A stretch of DNA of 64,000 nt. Source: G965207335 sp965222825. GTDB taxonomy: Bacteria; Pseudomonadota; Gammaproteobacteria; PS1; Pseudothioglobaceae. Positions within the stretch are counted from its first letter, which is position 1. Each line of letters starts with the position of its first letter. Shown in pieces: positions 26,838 to 34,821 of the stretch. The notes beneath the pieces were generated by a model that saw only the letters and a list, made by a program, of their open reading frames with translations, made no database searches and was not told the origin of the DNA. Position numbers and translations under genes: made by a program. The stretch covers positions 992,001-1,056,000 of the forward strand of contig OZ244964.1 in NCBI GenBank assembly GCA_965222825.1, read 5' to 3'.

Positions 26838-26866
26838 TTTATATTTGCAAATATAACGGTTATAAT
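26838..26866 (+). promoter_or_regulatory. Promoter with palindromic operator upstream of the leader-peptide genes
   Basis: TTTATA (26838-26843) and TATAAT (26861-26866) are separated by exactly 17 bases. Between and over them lies ATATTTGCAAATAT (26841-26854), a perfect 14-base palindrome placed where a bound dimeric regulator would block or recruit polymerase. It is 55 bases before the first leader-peptide gene, in a 198-base gap after the carbonic anhydrase. Confidence 0.55.
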
Positions 26867-26920
26867 GACTCTTATATAAAAAACTAATAATTTTTTTTAA
26901 ATTTTTACTACATACATAAA

Positions 26921-27283
26921 ATGAATAATATAATAGATAATAAACAATTTTTTAATAAGGAAATTCGTGCTAAACTAAAAGCAGACCCTAAGGCATACAT
27001 TAAATCATTTAATAGCTCCCAGCTTGAAGGGATTGATTATAAGGTAGTAGAGTCCAGCAAAGATGTGTTTTATGTAGTTATGCCTTATGTTGATGGCAGT
27101 ATGAGCACACAAGATATGCAAAATATGCTGGGTGCTGCTCAGGCTAGTTCGGCTGGTTCTTTTGGTTCTCTTGGCTCTGTTGGCACTGTTGGCACAATGT
27201 CATCAATAGCTGGTTCTGTTGGCACAATATCTTCTACTAGCACTGTGGGCACGGTAACAACGGCGGGTAGCGTAAAACCATAA
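26921..27283 (+). CDS. NHLP-leader RiPP precursor-like peptide 1
   Basis: A 120-aa peptide of two parts. Residues 1-70 resemble the nitrile-hydratase-alpha-like leader (NHLP) of RiPP precursors: FNKEIRAKLKADPKAYIKSF, then a hydrophilic turn EGIDYKVVESS and the closing strand DVFYVVMPY. Residues 71-120 form a low-complexity core of almost only Gly, Ser, Thr, Val and Ala (for example GSLGSVGTVGT) with no Cys. A Gly-Ala at 71-72, after MQNML, is a plausible leader cleavage point. No strong Shine-Dalgarno is seen. First of three tandem paralogues; no maturation enzyme is adjacent. An adhesin-like or amyloid-like secreted peptide is the alternative. Confidence 0.75.
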   Translation: MNNIIDNKQFFNKEIRAKLKADPKAYIKSFNSSQLEGIDYKVVESSKDVFYVVMPYVDGSMSTQDMQNMLGAAQASSAGSFGSLGSVGTVGTMSSIAGSVGTISSTSTVGTVTTAGSVKP

Positions 27284-27342
27284 ATAAAGACATAGGTATT
27301 GGTTAATACTAAATTAATAATATAAAAATAGGTGAGAATAAA

Positions 27343-27708
27343 ATGGATAGCAATGGTGGCTTTAACAAACAATTTTTTAATAAGGAAATTCGTGCTAAAC
27401 TAAAAGCAGACCCTAAGGCATACATTGAATCATTAAATAACGCTCAACTTGAAGGTGTTGATTACAAGGTAGTAGAGTCCAGCAAAAGCGTATTTTATGT
27501 AGTTATACCTTATGTTGATGGTAATATGAGCACACAAGATATGCAAAATATGTTGGGTGCTGATGTTGGCACGGTAAGCACCGTTGGTAGTTTAGGCACA
27601 CTGGCTTCTGCCGGCACAGCAAGCACGGTTGGTTCAACACTTGCTTGTGCTAGTTCTGCATCTACTGCTACTACTATTGCTTCTGGTGGTAGTGTTGCCG
27701 CTAGTTAA
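27343..27708 (+). CDS. NHLP-leader RiPP precursor-like peptide 2
   Basis: Paralogue of the gene at 26921, 121 aa. The leader (to about residue 72) is nearly identical, including FFNKEIRAKLKADPKAYIES and MSTQDMQNML followed by Gly-Ala. The core (73-121) is again Gly/Ser/Thr/Ala/Val-rich but diverges in order and has one Cys (Cys 102, in TLACASSA). A GGTGAG ribosome site precedes the ATG. The conserved leader with variable core is what is expected of a precursor family matured by one enzyme set. Confidence 0.75.
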   Translation: MDSNGGFNKQFFNKEIRAKLKADPKAYIESLNNAQLEGVDYKVVESSKSVFYVVIPYVDGNMSTQDMQNMLGADVGTVSTVGSLGTLASAGTASTVGSTLACASSASTATTIASGGSVAAS

Positions 27709-27730
27709 TAAGTTATAAGGGGATAGGTAA

Positions 27731-28099
27731 ATGACTAATAATAAATTACTTAACAAGCAGTTATTTGATAAGAATTTTCGCACTAAACTAAAAGCAGACC
27801 CTAAGGCATACATTGAATCATTAAATAACGCTCAACTTGAAGGTGTTGATTATAAGGTAGTTGAGTCCAGCAAAGATGTGTTTTATGTGGTTATGCCTTA
27901 TGTTGATGGTAGTATAAACTCACAAGATATTGATAATATAATTGCAGCCGCCTGTGTTGGCAGTGCTGGCACGCTAGGAACTGCTGCTACAGCGTCATCT
28001 GCTAGCTCAGCTAGCACAGTATGTGGCTCTGTAAGTTCGGCATCATCTGCTAGCACTCTTGGTTGTTTAACAACTGCTGGCACTGCTGGTAGTAAATAA
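27731..28099 (+). CDS. NHLP-leader RiPP precursor-like peptide 3
   Basis: Third tandem paralogue, 122 aa. The middle of the leader (KLKADPKAYIESLNNAQLEG) is identical to peptide 2; its last part differs (SINSQDIDNIIAAAC), so the GA cleavage point becomes Ala-Ala. The core has three Cys (75, 98, 112) among many Ser/Thr, as would suit thioether rings or thiazoles, but that chemistry is inference. AAGGGG precedes the ATG by about 9 bases. The gene ends 13 bases before the convergent galE. Confidence 0.75.
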   Translation: MTNNKLLNKQLFDKNFRTKLKADPKAYIESLNNAQLEGVDYKVVESSKDVFYVVMPYVDGSINSQDIDNIIAAACVGSAGTLGTAATASSASSASTVCGSVSSASSASTLGCLTTAGTAGSK

Positions 28100-28112
28100 T
28101 TAAAAGTTTAAG

Positions 28113-29117
28113 CTATTGTAATTTTTGCCAATTCCAAAGATCAATACACGCTTGCTTTATGCTGTATTTTGCCTGCCAATTTAATACTTTTTTGACAAGT
28201 GTTACATCAGCATAACAAATATCAATATCGCCAAACCTTCTGGGTGCTATTTCATAATTTATTTTTTTACCACTAATATCGCTAAACATAGCTATTACAT
28301 CTAACACAGAATAAGCCTTGCCTGTTCCTAAATTTAGAGTTATAATATTTTTGTTATTATTAAATAAAAATTCTAAGGCATTAATATGTCCGCTTGCTAT
28401 GTCTAATATATGGATATAGTCCCTCATGCCCGTGCCGTCTTTGGTATTATAATCATTGCCAAAAACATATAATTTAGGCAACGCACCAACTGCAACTCTT
28501 GATATATATGGCATTAAATTATTAGGTATATTGTTTGGATTTTCTCCCAATAACCCTGATGGGTGTGCTCCTATTGGATTAAAATAACGCAATACGCTAA
28601 TACGCCAATTACTGTTTGCAACTGGCAAGTCAGTTAGCATTTGCTCTATTATAAGTTTTGAACGACCATAAGGATTGGTTGCCAATAACCTAGCACCTTC
28701 TTTAATTGGGTTAATCTTTTGCTTACCATAAACCGTAGCAGATGAGCTAAAAACTAAGTTAAAACAACCAAACTTAACCATTACACTAATAATACTAATA
28801 AGCCCCGATACATTATTACTGTAATACTCTACTGGTTTATTAGTGGATTCTCCAACTGCTTTTAAACCCGCAAAATGAATAACTGCAACTATGCTATGCT
28901 GGCTAAATATATCACTTAATTTTGCTTCATCACGCACATCAGCTTGATAAAAATATGGTTTAACGCCAGTAATTTTTTCTATATGTGCTATTGATGTTAT
29001 TTTTGCATTAGATAAATTATCTACTATAACAGCATCATAGCCATATTTAATAAGCTCTACCGCTGTATGTGAGCCTATATACCCCGCACCGCCTGTTATT
29101 AAAATTGTTCGTTTCAT
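28113..29117 (-). CDS. galE: UDP-glucose 4-epimerase
   Basis: Extended short-chain dehydrogenase that interconverts UDP-glucose and UDP-galactose (or the N-acetyl forms) for surface glycans. The NAD-binding start is ILITGGAGYIGSHTAVELI; the catalytic Ser and Tyr-x3-Lys are SSSATVYG and NPYGRSKL. Also NPIGAHPSGLLGE and the C-terminal RFGDIDICYAD are typical. 334 aa, full length. It is the first gene of a mixed-strand glycan region and points leftwards toward the leader-peptide genes. Confidence 0.96.
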   Translation of the reverse strand: MKRTILITGGAGYIGSHTAVELIKYGYDAVIVDNLSNAKITSIAHIEKITGVKPYFYQADVRDEAKLSDIFSQHSIVAVIHFAGLKAVGESTNKPVEYYSNNVSGLISIISVMVKFGCFNLVFSSSATVYGKQKINPIKEGARLLATNPYGRSKLIIEQMLTDLPVANSNWRISVLRYFNPIGAHPSGLLGENPNNIPNNLMPYISRVAVGALPKLYVFGNDYNTKDGTGMRDYIHILDIASGHINALEFLFNNNKNIITLNLGTGKAYSVLDVIAMFSDISGKKINYEIAPRRFGDIDICYADVTLVKKVLNWQAKYSIKQACIDLWNWQKLQ

Positions 29118-29251
29118 ATTAATGCTGATTTAGGTATTAGTTTGCAGTGCTATGTAACTTACAGTCGTGCTTCATTGTGCCGTAGGTAATGTGTATTTGA
29201 GTTTTATAGAATTTTTATTAAGTAGTATATTTTAGTAATTTTACAAATACC

Positions 29252-29518
29252 TCAATAAGCACCCTGCCTATGGTCTAAATGGGCAATAACAACTAAAAGC
29301 TTATTTTTTTTAATCAAATAAAACAGTCTATAACTACCAACTCTATAGCGATAATAACCTTGTAAATTACCTTTTAATTTTCTAATATTTATGCCAAAAT
29401 AAGGGTTTTGTTTGAGTTGAGGGTATACAATTTTTGTAATTTTTGATATAATTTTTGGTGCTGTTTTGTTTTTTTGTTTTTGAAATTCACGAGTTTCTGC
29501 AATTTTAAAATTAAACAA
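29252..29518 (-). CDS. RelE/ParE-family toxin
   Basis: An 88-aa RelE-fold toxin: FKIAETREFQKQKNKTAPK, a helix pair, then NIRKLKGNLQGYYRYRVGSYRLFYLI and a C-terminal VVIAHLDHRQGAY. The YRYRVGSYR motif is the hallmark basic strand and HLDHRQGAY resembles the RelE/YoeB-type C-terminus. It overlaps the upstream antitoxin gene by 8 bases. It is not closely similar to the toxin at 16142. Confidence 0.88.
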   Translation of the reverse strand: MFNFKIAETREFQKQKNKTAPKIISKITKIVYPQLKQNPYFGINIRKLKGNLQGYYRYRVGSYRLFYLIKKNKLLVVIAHLDHRQGAY

Positions 29519-29747
29519 TTATATACTCCTTATTCTTGGATTGTTGCTTGCCAAGCTCTAAGCTTTTTAGTAAATTTTTATCATTTAAAATCTCATTCAT
29601 TTCATTACCATCAACAAACTGTGATGATGTCAAATATTGCATAACTGCAAATTCAATAAAATTAGAAATATTTCTTTTTTGCCCATTAGCAGCCAATTTG
29701 ATAGCCTCATAAACAGTATTGTCCACACGCATAGTCAATGTTTTCAT
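29511..29747 (-). CDS. Ribbon-helix-helix antitoxin
   Basis: A 78-aa antitoxin. MKTLTMRVDNTVYEAIKLAA is the ribbon and first helix, KRNISNFIEFAVMQYL the second, and the acidic/polar tail is the expected toxin-binding part. The pair reads leftwards. An imperfect inverted repeat around the -10 upstream suggests the usual autoregulation. It stands between galE and the glycosyltransferase at 30157. Confidence 0.85.
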   Translation of the reverse strand: MKTLTMRVDNTVYEAIKLAANGQKRNISNFIEFAVMQYLTSSQFVDGNEMNEILNDKNLLKSLELGKQQSKNKEYIIV

Positions 29748-29764
29748 AAAAGCTCCATTAGTTT

Positions 29765-29790
29765 GAATAAATTTATATTATATCTTATTC
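29765..29790 (-). promoter_or_regulatory. Promoter/operator of the RHH/RelE pair
   Basis: GAATAA (29765-29770) and TTATTC (29785-29790) are inverted arms flanking ATTATA (29777-29782), which is TATAAT read on the minus strand, about 30 bases before the antitoxin ATG. An operator straddling the -10 fits autorepression by the RHH antitoxin. Confidence 0.4.
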
Positions 29791-30156
29791 ATTTTTTATT
29801 CTACAATTTTATTTTTATGTGCGGCTAAAAAATTATTCTACCTGTCATTCTTCTAAGGAGCCCTTGATTAACACTTAAATGCAAGATACAAGGCTTTGGC
29901 TGTGTGAGAATTGCATTGTTTTTGGAAGCTTAAAGATCTTGTTTTTTTAACATATAATTTTATAATAGTATCTTATCTGATTTTCTAGCAGATAGATAAA
30001 AATTATAGCCATTAATAGCGTATTTTTTTTGCTAGTGCTTTTACATTTTATAAGCAGGAATATTTTGGAATAAGAGGCATTCAATAAGCAATGCTACGCA
30101 TTGTAGACTTTTTAACGGGTAGTTTTATCTAATACAGGCATCATTATATTATTTTT
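29791..30156. repeat. Intergenic region with degenerate repeat sequence
   Basis: No credible gene in about 365 bases. The right part (about 30030-30150) has AAGCAGGAATATTTTGG, GCAATGCTACGCATTG (30089-30104) and TTTTATCTAATACAGGCATCA (about 30123-30143). These correspond to AAGCAGGGGTATTTTTGG and TTTTGTCTAATGCAGTGGTCTCA near nuoG, and to the GCAATGCTACGCATACAG of the inverted repeats at 59-62 kb. I take it as a decayed member of the same dispersed family. Confidence 0.5.
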
Positions 30157-31263
30157 TTATAGGTTAGTAAAAAAATCCACAAATAATTTTGCTGTTGTAT
30201 TATTATCAAACTTGGATAACACCCTATCATAAGCGTTTTTTCCTAATGTTTTTATAAAAATTTTATCAGCAATTAAGGTCTCGTATTTATCTCTCATATC
30301 ATCAATGTTGCCTACTTTATGCACTAAACCTGTTTTATTATCAATAATAGAGTTAGCTAACCCATATATATCAGATACTATTGCAGGGGTTTTCATAGCA
30401 GCAGATTCAAATGGGCTAAAAGCACACCCCTCTCTATAACTAGGCAACACTAGAACGGATGCTAGATTTAGAATTTTCTCTGGGCTGTTGGTTTTGCCTA
30501 GCACAAATACCCGCTCAAGCCTAGAAAATTCTGCTAGCTCATTGCTAATATCACCCTCATCTTCACCTACTATAAAACAAACTAGGTTTTTATACTTAGG
30601 TAGTAAGTTTTGCATTGTAGTTATTAAATCTAGGACGCCTTTGTCTTTATTTACCCTACCTAAGAACATAAATACAATATTATCATTACTAAGGCTATAT
30701 TTAGTCAATAATTGTTGTTTTATGGTGTCATTTTTACTAAATTTTGCTATATTAACACTATGAAATAAGGTTTTACTTTTTGTTTTTTTAATAATATTTT
30801 GCTTAATTAAAAACTCTCTTTGTGCCTTGCCTGCTACTATTGTAAAAGTTGCTAAATAATTAATAAATTTATCAATAAGTTTTAAAAAGTGTCTTTTAAG
30901 CCCGGCTTTATTTACCCAAACTTGACCAGTAAAAAAATGCACTCGTTTTGGCACTCTAAGGACAAAAGCAGATAACATTGCCAGTAATCCTGCCTTAGGC
31001 GTTATTGATAAAACTATATCAAAATTATGTTTTTGTAAATATTTAGTTAGTAAAAATAAAGTTTTAATATCTTGCCAAATAGATACTTTCCTAGCAATTT
31101 TTATTTTCTTTGAAGTGCAGTTTATCGCTAATTCTTCTTGAAAGTTTATATCGTTGCTAGATATAATTGTTATATTAAAATGCTTGCTTAGTAGTTGCAA
31201 GTCTTTTTGCATAAAAGACTTAATAAACCCAGCAACACTAACTATGACACAAATATTTTTCAT
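30157..31263 (-). CDS. Glycosyltransferase, GT4 type
   Basis: A 368-aa GT-B-fold glycosyltransferase, retaining type, likely acting on a lipid-linked surface glycan. The N-terminal domain has the MKNICVIVSVAGFI opening, DIVLSITPKAGLLAML and RVHFFTGQVW, as in lipopolysaccharide/capsule GT4 enzymes. The C-terminal domain has VFMFLGRVNKDKGVLDLI and the EX7E motif EGCAFSPFESAAMKTPAIVSD (first Glu to second Glu in EGCAFSPFE). Donor and acceptor are unknown. It is divergent from the GT2 gene at 31287, with only 23 bases between them. Confidence 0.9.
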   Translation of the reverse strand: MKNICVIVSVAGFIKSFMQKDLQLLSKHFNITIISSNDINFQEELAINCTSKKIKIARKVSIWQDIKTLFLLTKYLQKHNFDIVLSITPKAGLLAMLSAFVLRVPKRVHFFTGQVWVNKAGLKRHFLKLIDKFINYLATFTIVAGKAQREFLIKQNIIKKTKSKTLFHSVNIAKFSKNDTIKQQLLTKYSLSNDNIVFMFLGRVNKDKGVLDLITTMQNLLPKYKNLVCFIVGEDEGDISNELAEFSRLERVFVLGKTNSPEKILNLASVLVLPSYREGCAFSPFESAAMKTPAIVSDIYGLANSIIDNKTGLVHKVGNIDDMRDKYETLIADKIFIKTLGKNAYDRVLSKFDNNTTAKLFVDFFTNL

Positions 31264-31286
31264 TTAGGTAATTTTAACTTAGAATA

Positions 31287-32219
31287 GTGAGTATATGCTA
31301 TAAAATACCCAATGTGGAAAAAGAACAACAACTTAAAATTAGTGTAATAATCCCAACGCTTAACCGCCCTAATGATATGGCTAGGCTATTACCAAGTATT
31401 GTTAATCAAACACGCCTGCCTGATGAGTTAATTATTGTTGACCAAAGTGTTGATGATAAAACAAAAAATAGCACTTATAAATTATTAAAAAACAGCCCCT
31501 TAAAGTTAAAGTATATCCATGATAGTTCATTTCAGGGTTTGGTTAAAGCAAAGTCTATTGGTGTAAAGTTTTCAACTGGCGATATTGTGTGTTTTTTAGA
31601 TGATGATACGATTTTAGATAAAGATTACTTTTTACAAATTTTACAGGGTTTTACAGATAAAAAAGATATGCTAGGCTGTTCTGGGTTAGTTTTAGGGCAA
31701 AAAAAGTCTAATTTTTATTTACAAATACATCAATTATTTTTTCAAGGTATTTTTAGTGATAATCGCCCTATAATTCTTGCTAATATAAACCAAAATTCAC
31801 CGCAACTTATCTTATGCGACATATTATCAGGCGGTGCTTCTAACTGGAGGACAGAGGTATTCAAATACATTAAATTTGATACCGTTAACAATTTACACAA
31901 CTTTGAAGATACCGACTTTTCAACCCGAGCAGTTAAACATTACGGGCATCGTTTTTATCTTAACACCAAAGCCAAATTAGAGCATATTACTGACCATAAT
32001 GAACGACTTAATTATTTTTTAATGCAGAAACGGAAAATAATAAACGCTCTTATTTTTTATAAAAAACGCGCTAAGTGGCAAAATGCACATATATGCATAT
32101 TATTAGTTTTGCTTTGGTGGTTAATAGAATCTATAATATTGTCAATTAAAAATATTAGTGTCAAACCTTTAATAGGCTATTTTTCTGGTATTTTAAGTGG
32201 CACAACAAAAACATACTAA
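31287..32219 (+). CDS. Glycosyltransferase family 2
   Basis: A 310-aa inverting GT-A enzyme. ISVIIPTLNRPNDMARLLPSI and LIIVDQSVDD form the nucleotide-binding part, GDIVCFLDDDTILDKDY holds the DxD metal site, and EDTDFSTRAVKHYGHRFY is the acceptor-side ED motif. One hydrophobic segment near the C-terminus (ILLVLLWWLIESIIL) may tie it to the inner membrane. The start may be later than M1 because the first 15 residues are not family-like. Confidence 0.9.
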   Translation: MSICYKIPNVEKEQQLKISVIIPTLNRPNDMARLLPSIVNQTRLPDELIIVDQSVDDKTKNSTYKLLKNSPLKLKYIHDSSFQGLVKAKSIGVKFSTGDIVCFLDDDTILDKDYFLQILQGFTDKKDMLGCSGLVLGQKKSNFYLQIHQLFFQGIFSDNRPIILANINQNSPQLILCDILSGGASNWRTEVFKYIKFDTVNNLHNFEDTDFSTRAVKHYGHRFYLNTKAKLEHITDHNERLNYFLMQKRKIINALIFYKKRAKWQNAHICILLVLLWWLIESIILSIKNISVKPLIGYFSGILSGTTKTY

Positions 32220-32278
32220 ATAATTATCATATATTTGGCTAATACAATAAGTATATACATATACTAAACAATAAGATT

Positions 32279-33022
32279 ATGAAAGCAAATGCAACAAAAA
32301 CATCAGCCTTGCAAAATAGAATTTCTTCACAAAAAAAACAATCAGTAAATTTAAATGAATGGGTTTTTAATAAATTAAGTATTTGTCCAAACCCAAAAAT
32401 TTTAGAACTTTGCTGTGGAACAGGAGCACAAACTAGGTATCTTGCAAAAATGATAGGTAATGGCAGTATGAATTGTGTTGATATTAATCAAGAAACTATT
32501 GATATCAACCGCAAGTCAATAGTTGCAAATAATATCAATTATTATGTGTCTGATATCGATTTGGTAAATAATTATTGTTCAAAATCAGTAAATTTAATAT
32601 TTGTATCTTATGGATTCTACTATAGCAAGGATCCTATAAGTTTACATAAACAGTTGTACAAAAAATTAAGCAATAATGGTAAATTTGTTCTCGTTGGACC
32701 AACTATGGGAAATAATAATGAATTATATACAATTATAAATAAAATTGGAGGGGTTATACATAATAGTGTACTCTATTCAAGCGAAAAATTTATGCTTGAA
32801 ATGCATAAAGTTTTTCTTGATCATTACAATCAAGTTAACTTTTACAGAGTATTAAATAGTATAGAGTATAACTCTATTAATGAATTACTTAAATACTGGC
32901 AAAATACGACATTTTATGATGCAAGCAAGGAAAAAAAATTTATATCTATGGCAACAGATTTTTATGGTAAAAATAGAATTACAGTAACAAAATCTGTAGC
33001 ATATCTTGAAGGTGTATTATAA
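32279..33022 (+). CDS. SAM-dependent methyltransferase (class I), substrate unknown
   Basis: A 247-aa Rossmann methyltransferase with motif I ILELCCGTGAQTRYLA (about 41-56), the acidic post-I residue in NCVDINQETI, and VNLIFVSYGFYYSKDP as motif IV-like. It is encoded between surface-sugar genes, so a nucleotide-sugar or glycan substrate is likely, but nothing in the sequence proves this. Codon use is A+T-rich. It converges with the PIG-L gene across a weak hairpin. Confidence 0.85.
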   Translation: MKANATKTSALQNRISSQKKQSVNLNEWVFNKLSICPNPKILELCCGTGAQTRYLAKMIGNGSMNCVDINQETIDINRKSIVANNINYYVSDIDLVNNYCSKSVNLIFVSYGFYYSKDPISLHKQLYKKLSNNGKFVLVGPTMGNNNELYTIINKIGGVIHNSVLYSSEKFMLEMHKVFLDHYNQVNFYRVLNSIEYNSINELLKYWQNTTFYDASKEKKFISMATDFYGKNRITVTKSVAYLEGVL

Positions 33023-33029
33023 GTATTGA

Positions 33030-33046
33030 TTATTGGTCAGCAATAA
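33030..33046. terminator. AT-rich hairpin between convergent genes
   Basis: TTATTG-GTCAG-CAATAA forms a 6-base stem in the 57-base gap between the convergent methyltransferase and PIG-L genes. There is no clean U-run after it, so terminator activity is only possible. Confidence 0.25.
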
Positions 33047-33079
33047 CCATTCTTTCTAATCTAAAAGCTTCTGTTACTT

Positions 33080-33736
33080 TTAGCCAGATGCTAGGCTTCT
33101 ATAACCTGCTAAAACCTCTAATCCCTTATCAGAACGAGGAAAAGGAAACTCCCTACTTTCACTTGCATAGCAATGCCACGCCAATATTTTTTTATCCCAA
33201 TATTTTTCTATATCAACAAAAACATTTGGGTTAAATGAAGGATTAAACTTAAATGAACCGCTACAAATTATTTCAAAAGAGTAAATCTCTTTAGGAATAA
33301 AATCTCGTGTAGGACGACAGGCAACCTCAACCGCCTCATAAGTTATTTTATGGTCAATATTTACCTCAGAACTGCTGTGCGTAAATAACATATTAGGGTT
33401 AAATTCTTCCATATAACCCTCAATATCCTTAACTAAATTTAGTAAAGGATAAGTATCAAACTGGGTACATAATCTTTCGCTAAACTTAAACTCATCAACA
33501 CCCAATAATTTTAAGGCATTATTTGCTTCATTTTGTCGTTTTTTTGTTTGCTTTATAAATTCATCGTTATCATATTCACCAATAGGGAATCTAGCCGATA
33601 CACCTTCACCTAAAAATAACACTGCAACGGTTGCACCAACCTCTTTTGCCCTTAAAATAGTGCCACCACAACCTAAAACCTCATCATCGGGATGTGATGC
33701 CACAACTAGTAGTCTAGTATCTTGATTAAAATACAC
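33080..33736 (-). CDS. PIG-L (LmbE) family deacetylase
   Basis: Zinc-dependent N-deacetylase of the PIG-L family, 218 aa. The metal motif is ASHPDDEVLGCGGT near residue 13-26 (HPDDE) with the third ligand region THSSSEVNIDHKITYEA. Members act on N-acetyl-glucosamine-type groups in glycans, nucleotide sugars or small molecules. Its divergent neighbour is a UDP-GlcNAc 4,6-dehydratase-like gene, so an amino-sugar role is the natural inference. Confidence 0.93.
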   Translation of the reverse strand: MYFNQDTRLLVVASHPDDEVLGCGGTILRAKEVGATVAVLFLGEGVSARFPIGEYDNDEFIKQTKKRQNEANNALKLLGVDEFKFSERLCTQFDTYPLLNLVKDIEGYMEEFNPNMLFTHSSSEVNIDHKITYEAVEVACRPTRDFIPKEIYSFEIICSGSFKFNPSFNPNVFVDIEKYWDKKILAWHCYASESREFPFPRSDKGLEVLAGYRSLASG

Positions 33737-33817
33737 TTAATGTGTTATAAAAAAATAACGCTATTATATATTAAAATAACTATAATTACATCATCTTATT
33801 TAAAGTTATAAAATACA

Positions 33818-34816
33818 ATGCTTAAAAACTCTACCATCCTAATAACAGGTGGCACCGGCTCATTTGGCAATACCTTTATCCCAATGACACTTGCAAAATA
33901 TAACCCAAAACAGATTATTGTCTATTCTCGTGATGAAATGAAGCAATGGAATATGGCACTTAAATATGAGGGAGATAAACGGGTGCGTTTTACAATTGGT
34001 GATGTGCGTGACAAAGAGCGACTAGCTAGGTGTCTAGATGGAGTTGATTTTGTCGTGCACGCGGCTGCTACTAAAATTGTGCCAACCGCAGAATACAATC
34101 CTATTGAATGCGTAAAAACTAACATAAACGGTGCAACCAACTTAATTGATGCCTGTATTGATTCTAGCGTTAAACGCATAGTTGCTCTTTCTACTGATAA
34201 GGCAAGCAACCCAGTTAATCTATACGGTGCTACCAAACTAGCATCAGATAAATTGTTTGTAGCTGCTAATGCCTATGCTGGAGTGCACAATACGCGTTTT
34301 TCTGTGGTTCGTTATGGCAATGTTATGGGCTCACGGGGTTCAGTAATACCGTTTTTTATGTCATTAAAAAATACTGGTAAATTGCCAATTACTGATGTTG
34401 ATATGACAAGGTTTATGATTAGCCTAGAACAAGCTGTAACATTAGTTTGGCATGCTTTTGATGATATGGTAGGTGGTGAAATATATGTTAAAAAAATTCC
34501 TTCTATGTCAATAACAGACATAGCAAAAGCCATAGCTCCTAGGGCTAGTCATAAAGTTATTGGTATTCGCCCTGGTGAGAAAATACACGAGCAAATGATA
34601 GGCATAGAAGACGCTCATTATACCTACGAGTATAATAGTCATTTTAAAATATTGCCTGCTATTTATAATTGGTCTAATGATCCTAATCGTAATAAAGGCG
34701 GTAGTAAAGTAGCTAAAGATTTTTCGTATATGTCAAACAATAATAGCGAATGGATGAGTGTTAAGCAATTACAAAATTGGCTAAAAGCCAATAAAAATAG
34801 TCTTAGCAATATATAG
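33818..34816 (+). CDS. pseB: UDP-N-acetylglucosamine 4,6-dehydratase (PseB-like)
   Basis: Extended SDR of the PseB/FlaA1 group, predicted to convert UDP-GlcNAc to a 4-keto-6-deoxy sugar, the first step to pseudaminic acid. It has ILITGGTGSFGNTF, the characteristic IIVYSRDEMKQWNM, GDVRDKERL, VVHAAATKIVPTAEYNP, STDKASNPVNLYGATK and RYGNVMGSRGSVIPFF. The Thr-Asp-Lys catalytic set sits in STDK. 332 aa, normal. No pseC, H, G, I or F is in the window, so the product may be another sugar. Confidence 0.93.
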   Translation: MLKNSTILITGGTGSFGNTFIPMTLAKYNPKQIIVYSRDEMKQWNMALKYEGDKRVRFTIGDVRDKERLARCLDGVDFVVHAAATKIVPTAEYNPIECVKTNINGATNLIDACIDSSVKRIVALSTDKASNPVNLYGATKLASDKLFVAANAYAGVHNTRFSVVRYGNVMGSRGSVIPFFMSLKNTGKLPITDVDMTRFMISLEQAVTLVWHAFDDMVGGEIYVKKIPSMSITDIAKAIAPRASHKVIGIRPGEKIHEQMIGIEDAHYTYEYNSHFKILPAIYNWSNDPNRNKGGSKVAKDFSYMSNNNSEWMSVKQLQNWLKANKNSLSNI

Positions 34817-34821
34817 ATAAT

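Larger units (their letters stand above)
26921..28099 (+). repeat. Tandem triplication of the leader-peptide gene
   Basis: Three direct copies with start-to-start spacing of 422 and 388 bases. The leader DNA is nearly unchanged: the stretch coding KLKADPKAYI (near 26970, 27395 and 27790) is the same at almost every base, while the core-coding halves are divergent low-complexity sequence. This implies recent duplication or gene conversion limited to the leader. Confidence 0.85.

Noticed and set aside
32279..33022. Methyltransferase as a RiPP maturation enzyme
   Set aside because: It is about 4 kb from the peptide genes, separated by galE, a toxin-antitoxin pair and glycosyltransferases, and has no RiPP recognition domain that I can see.
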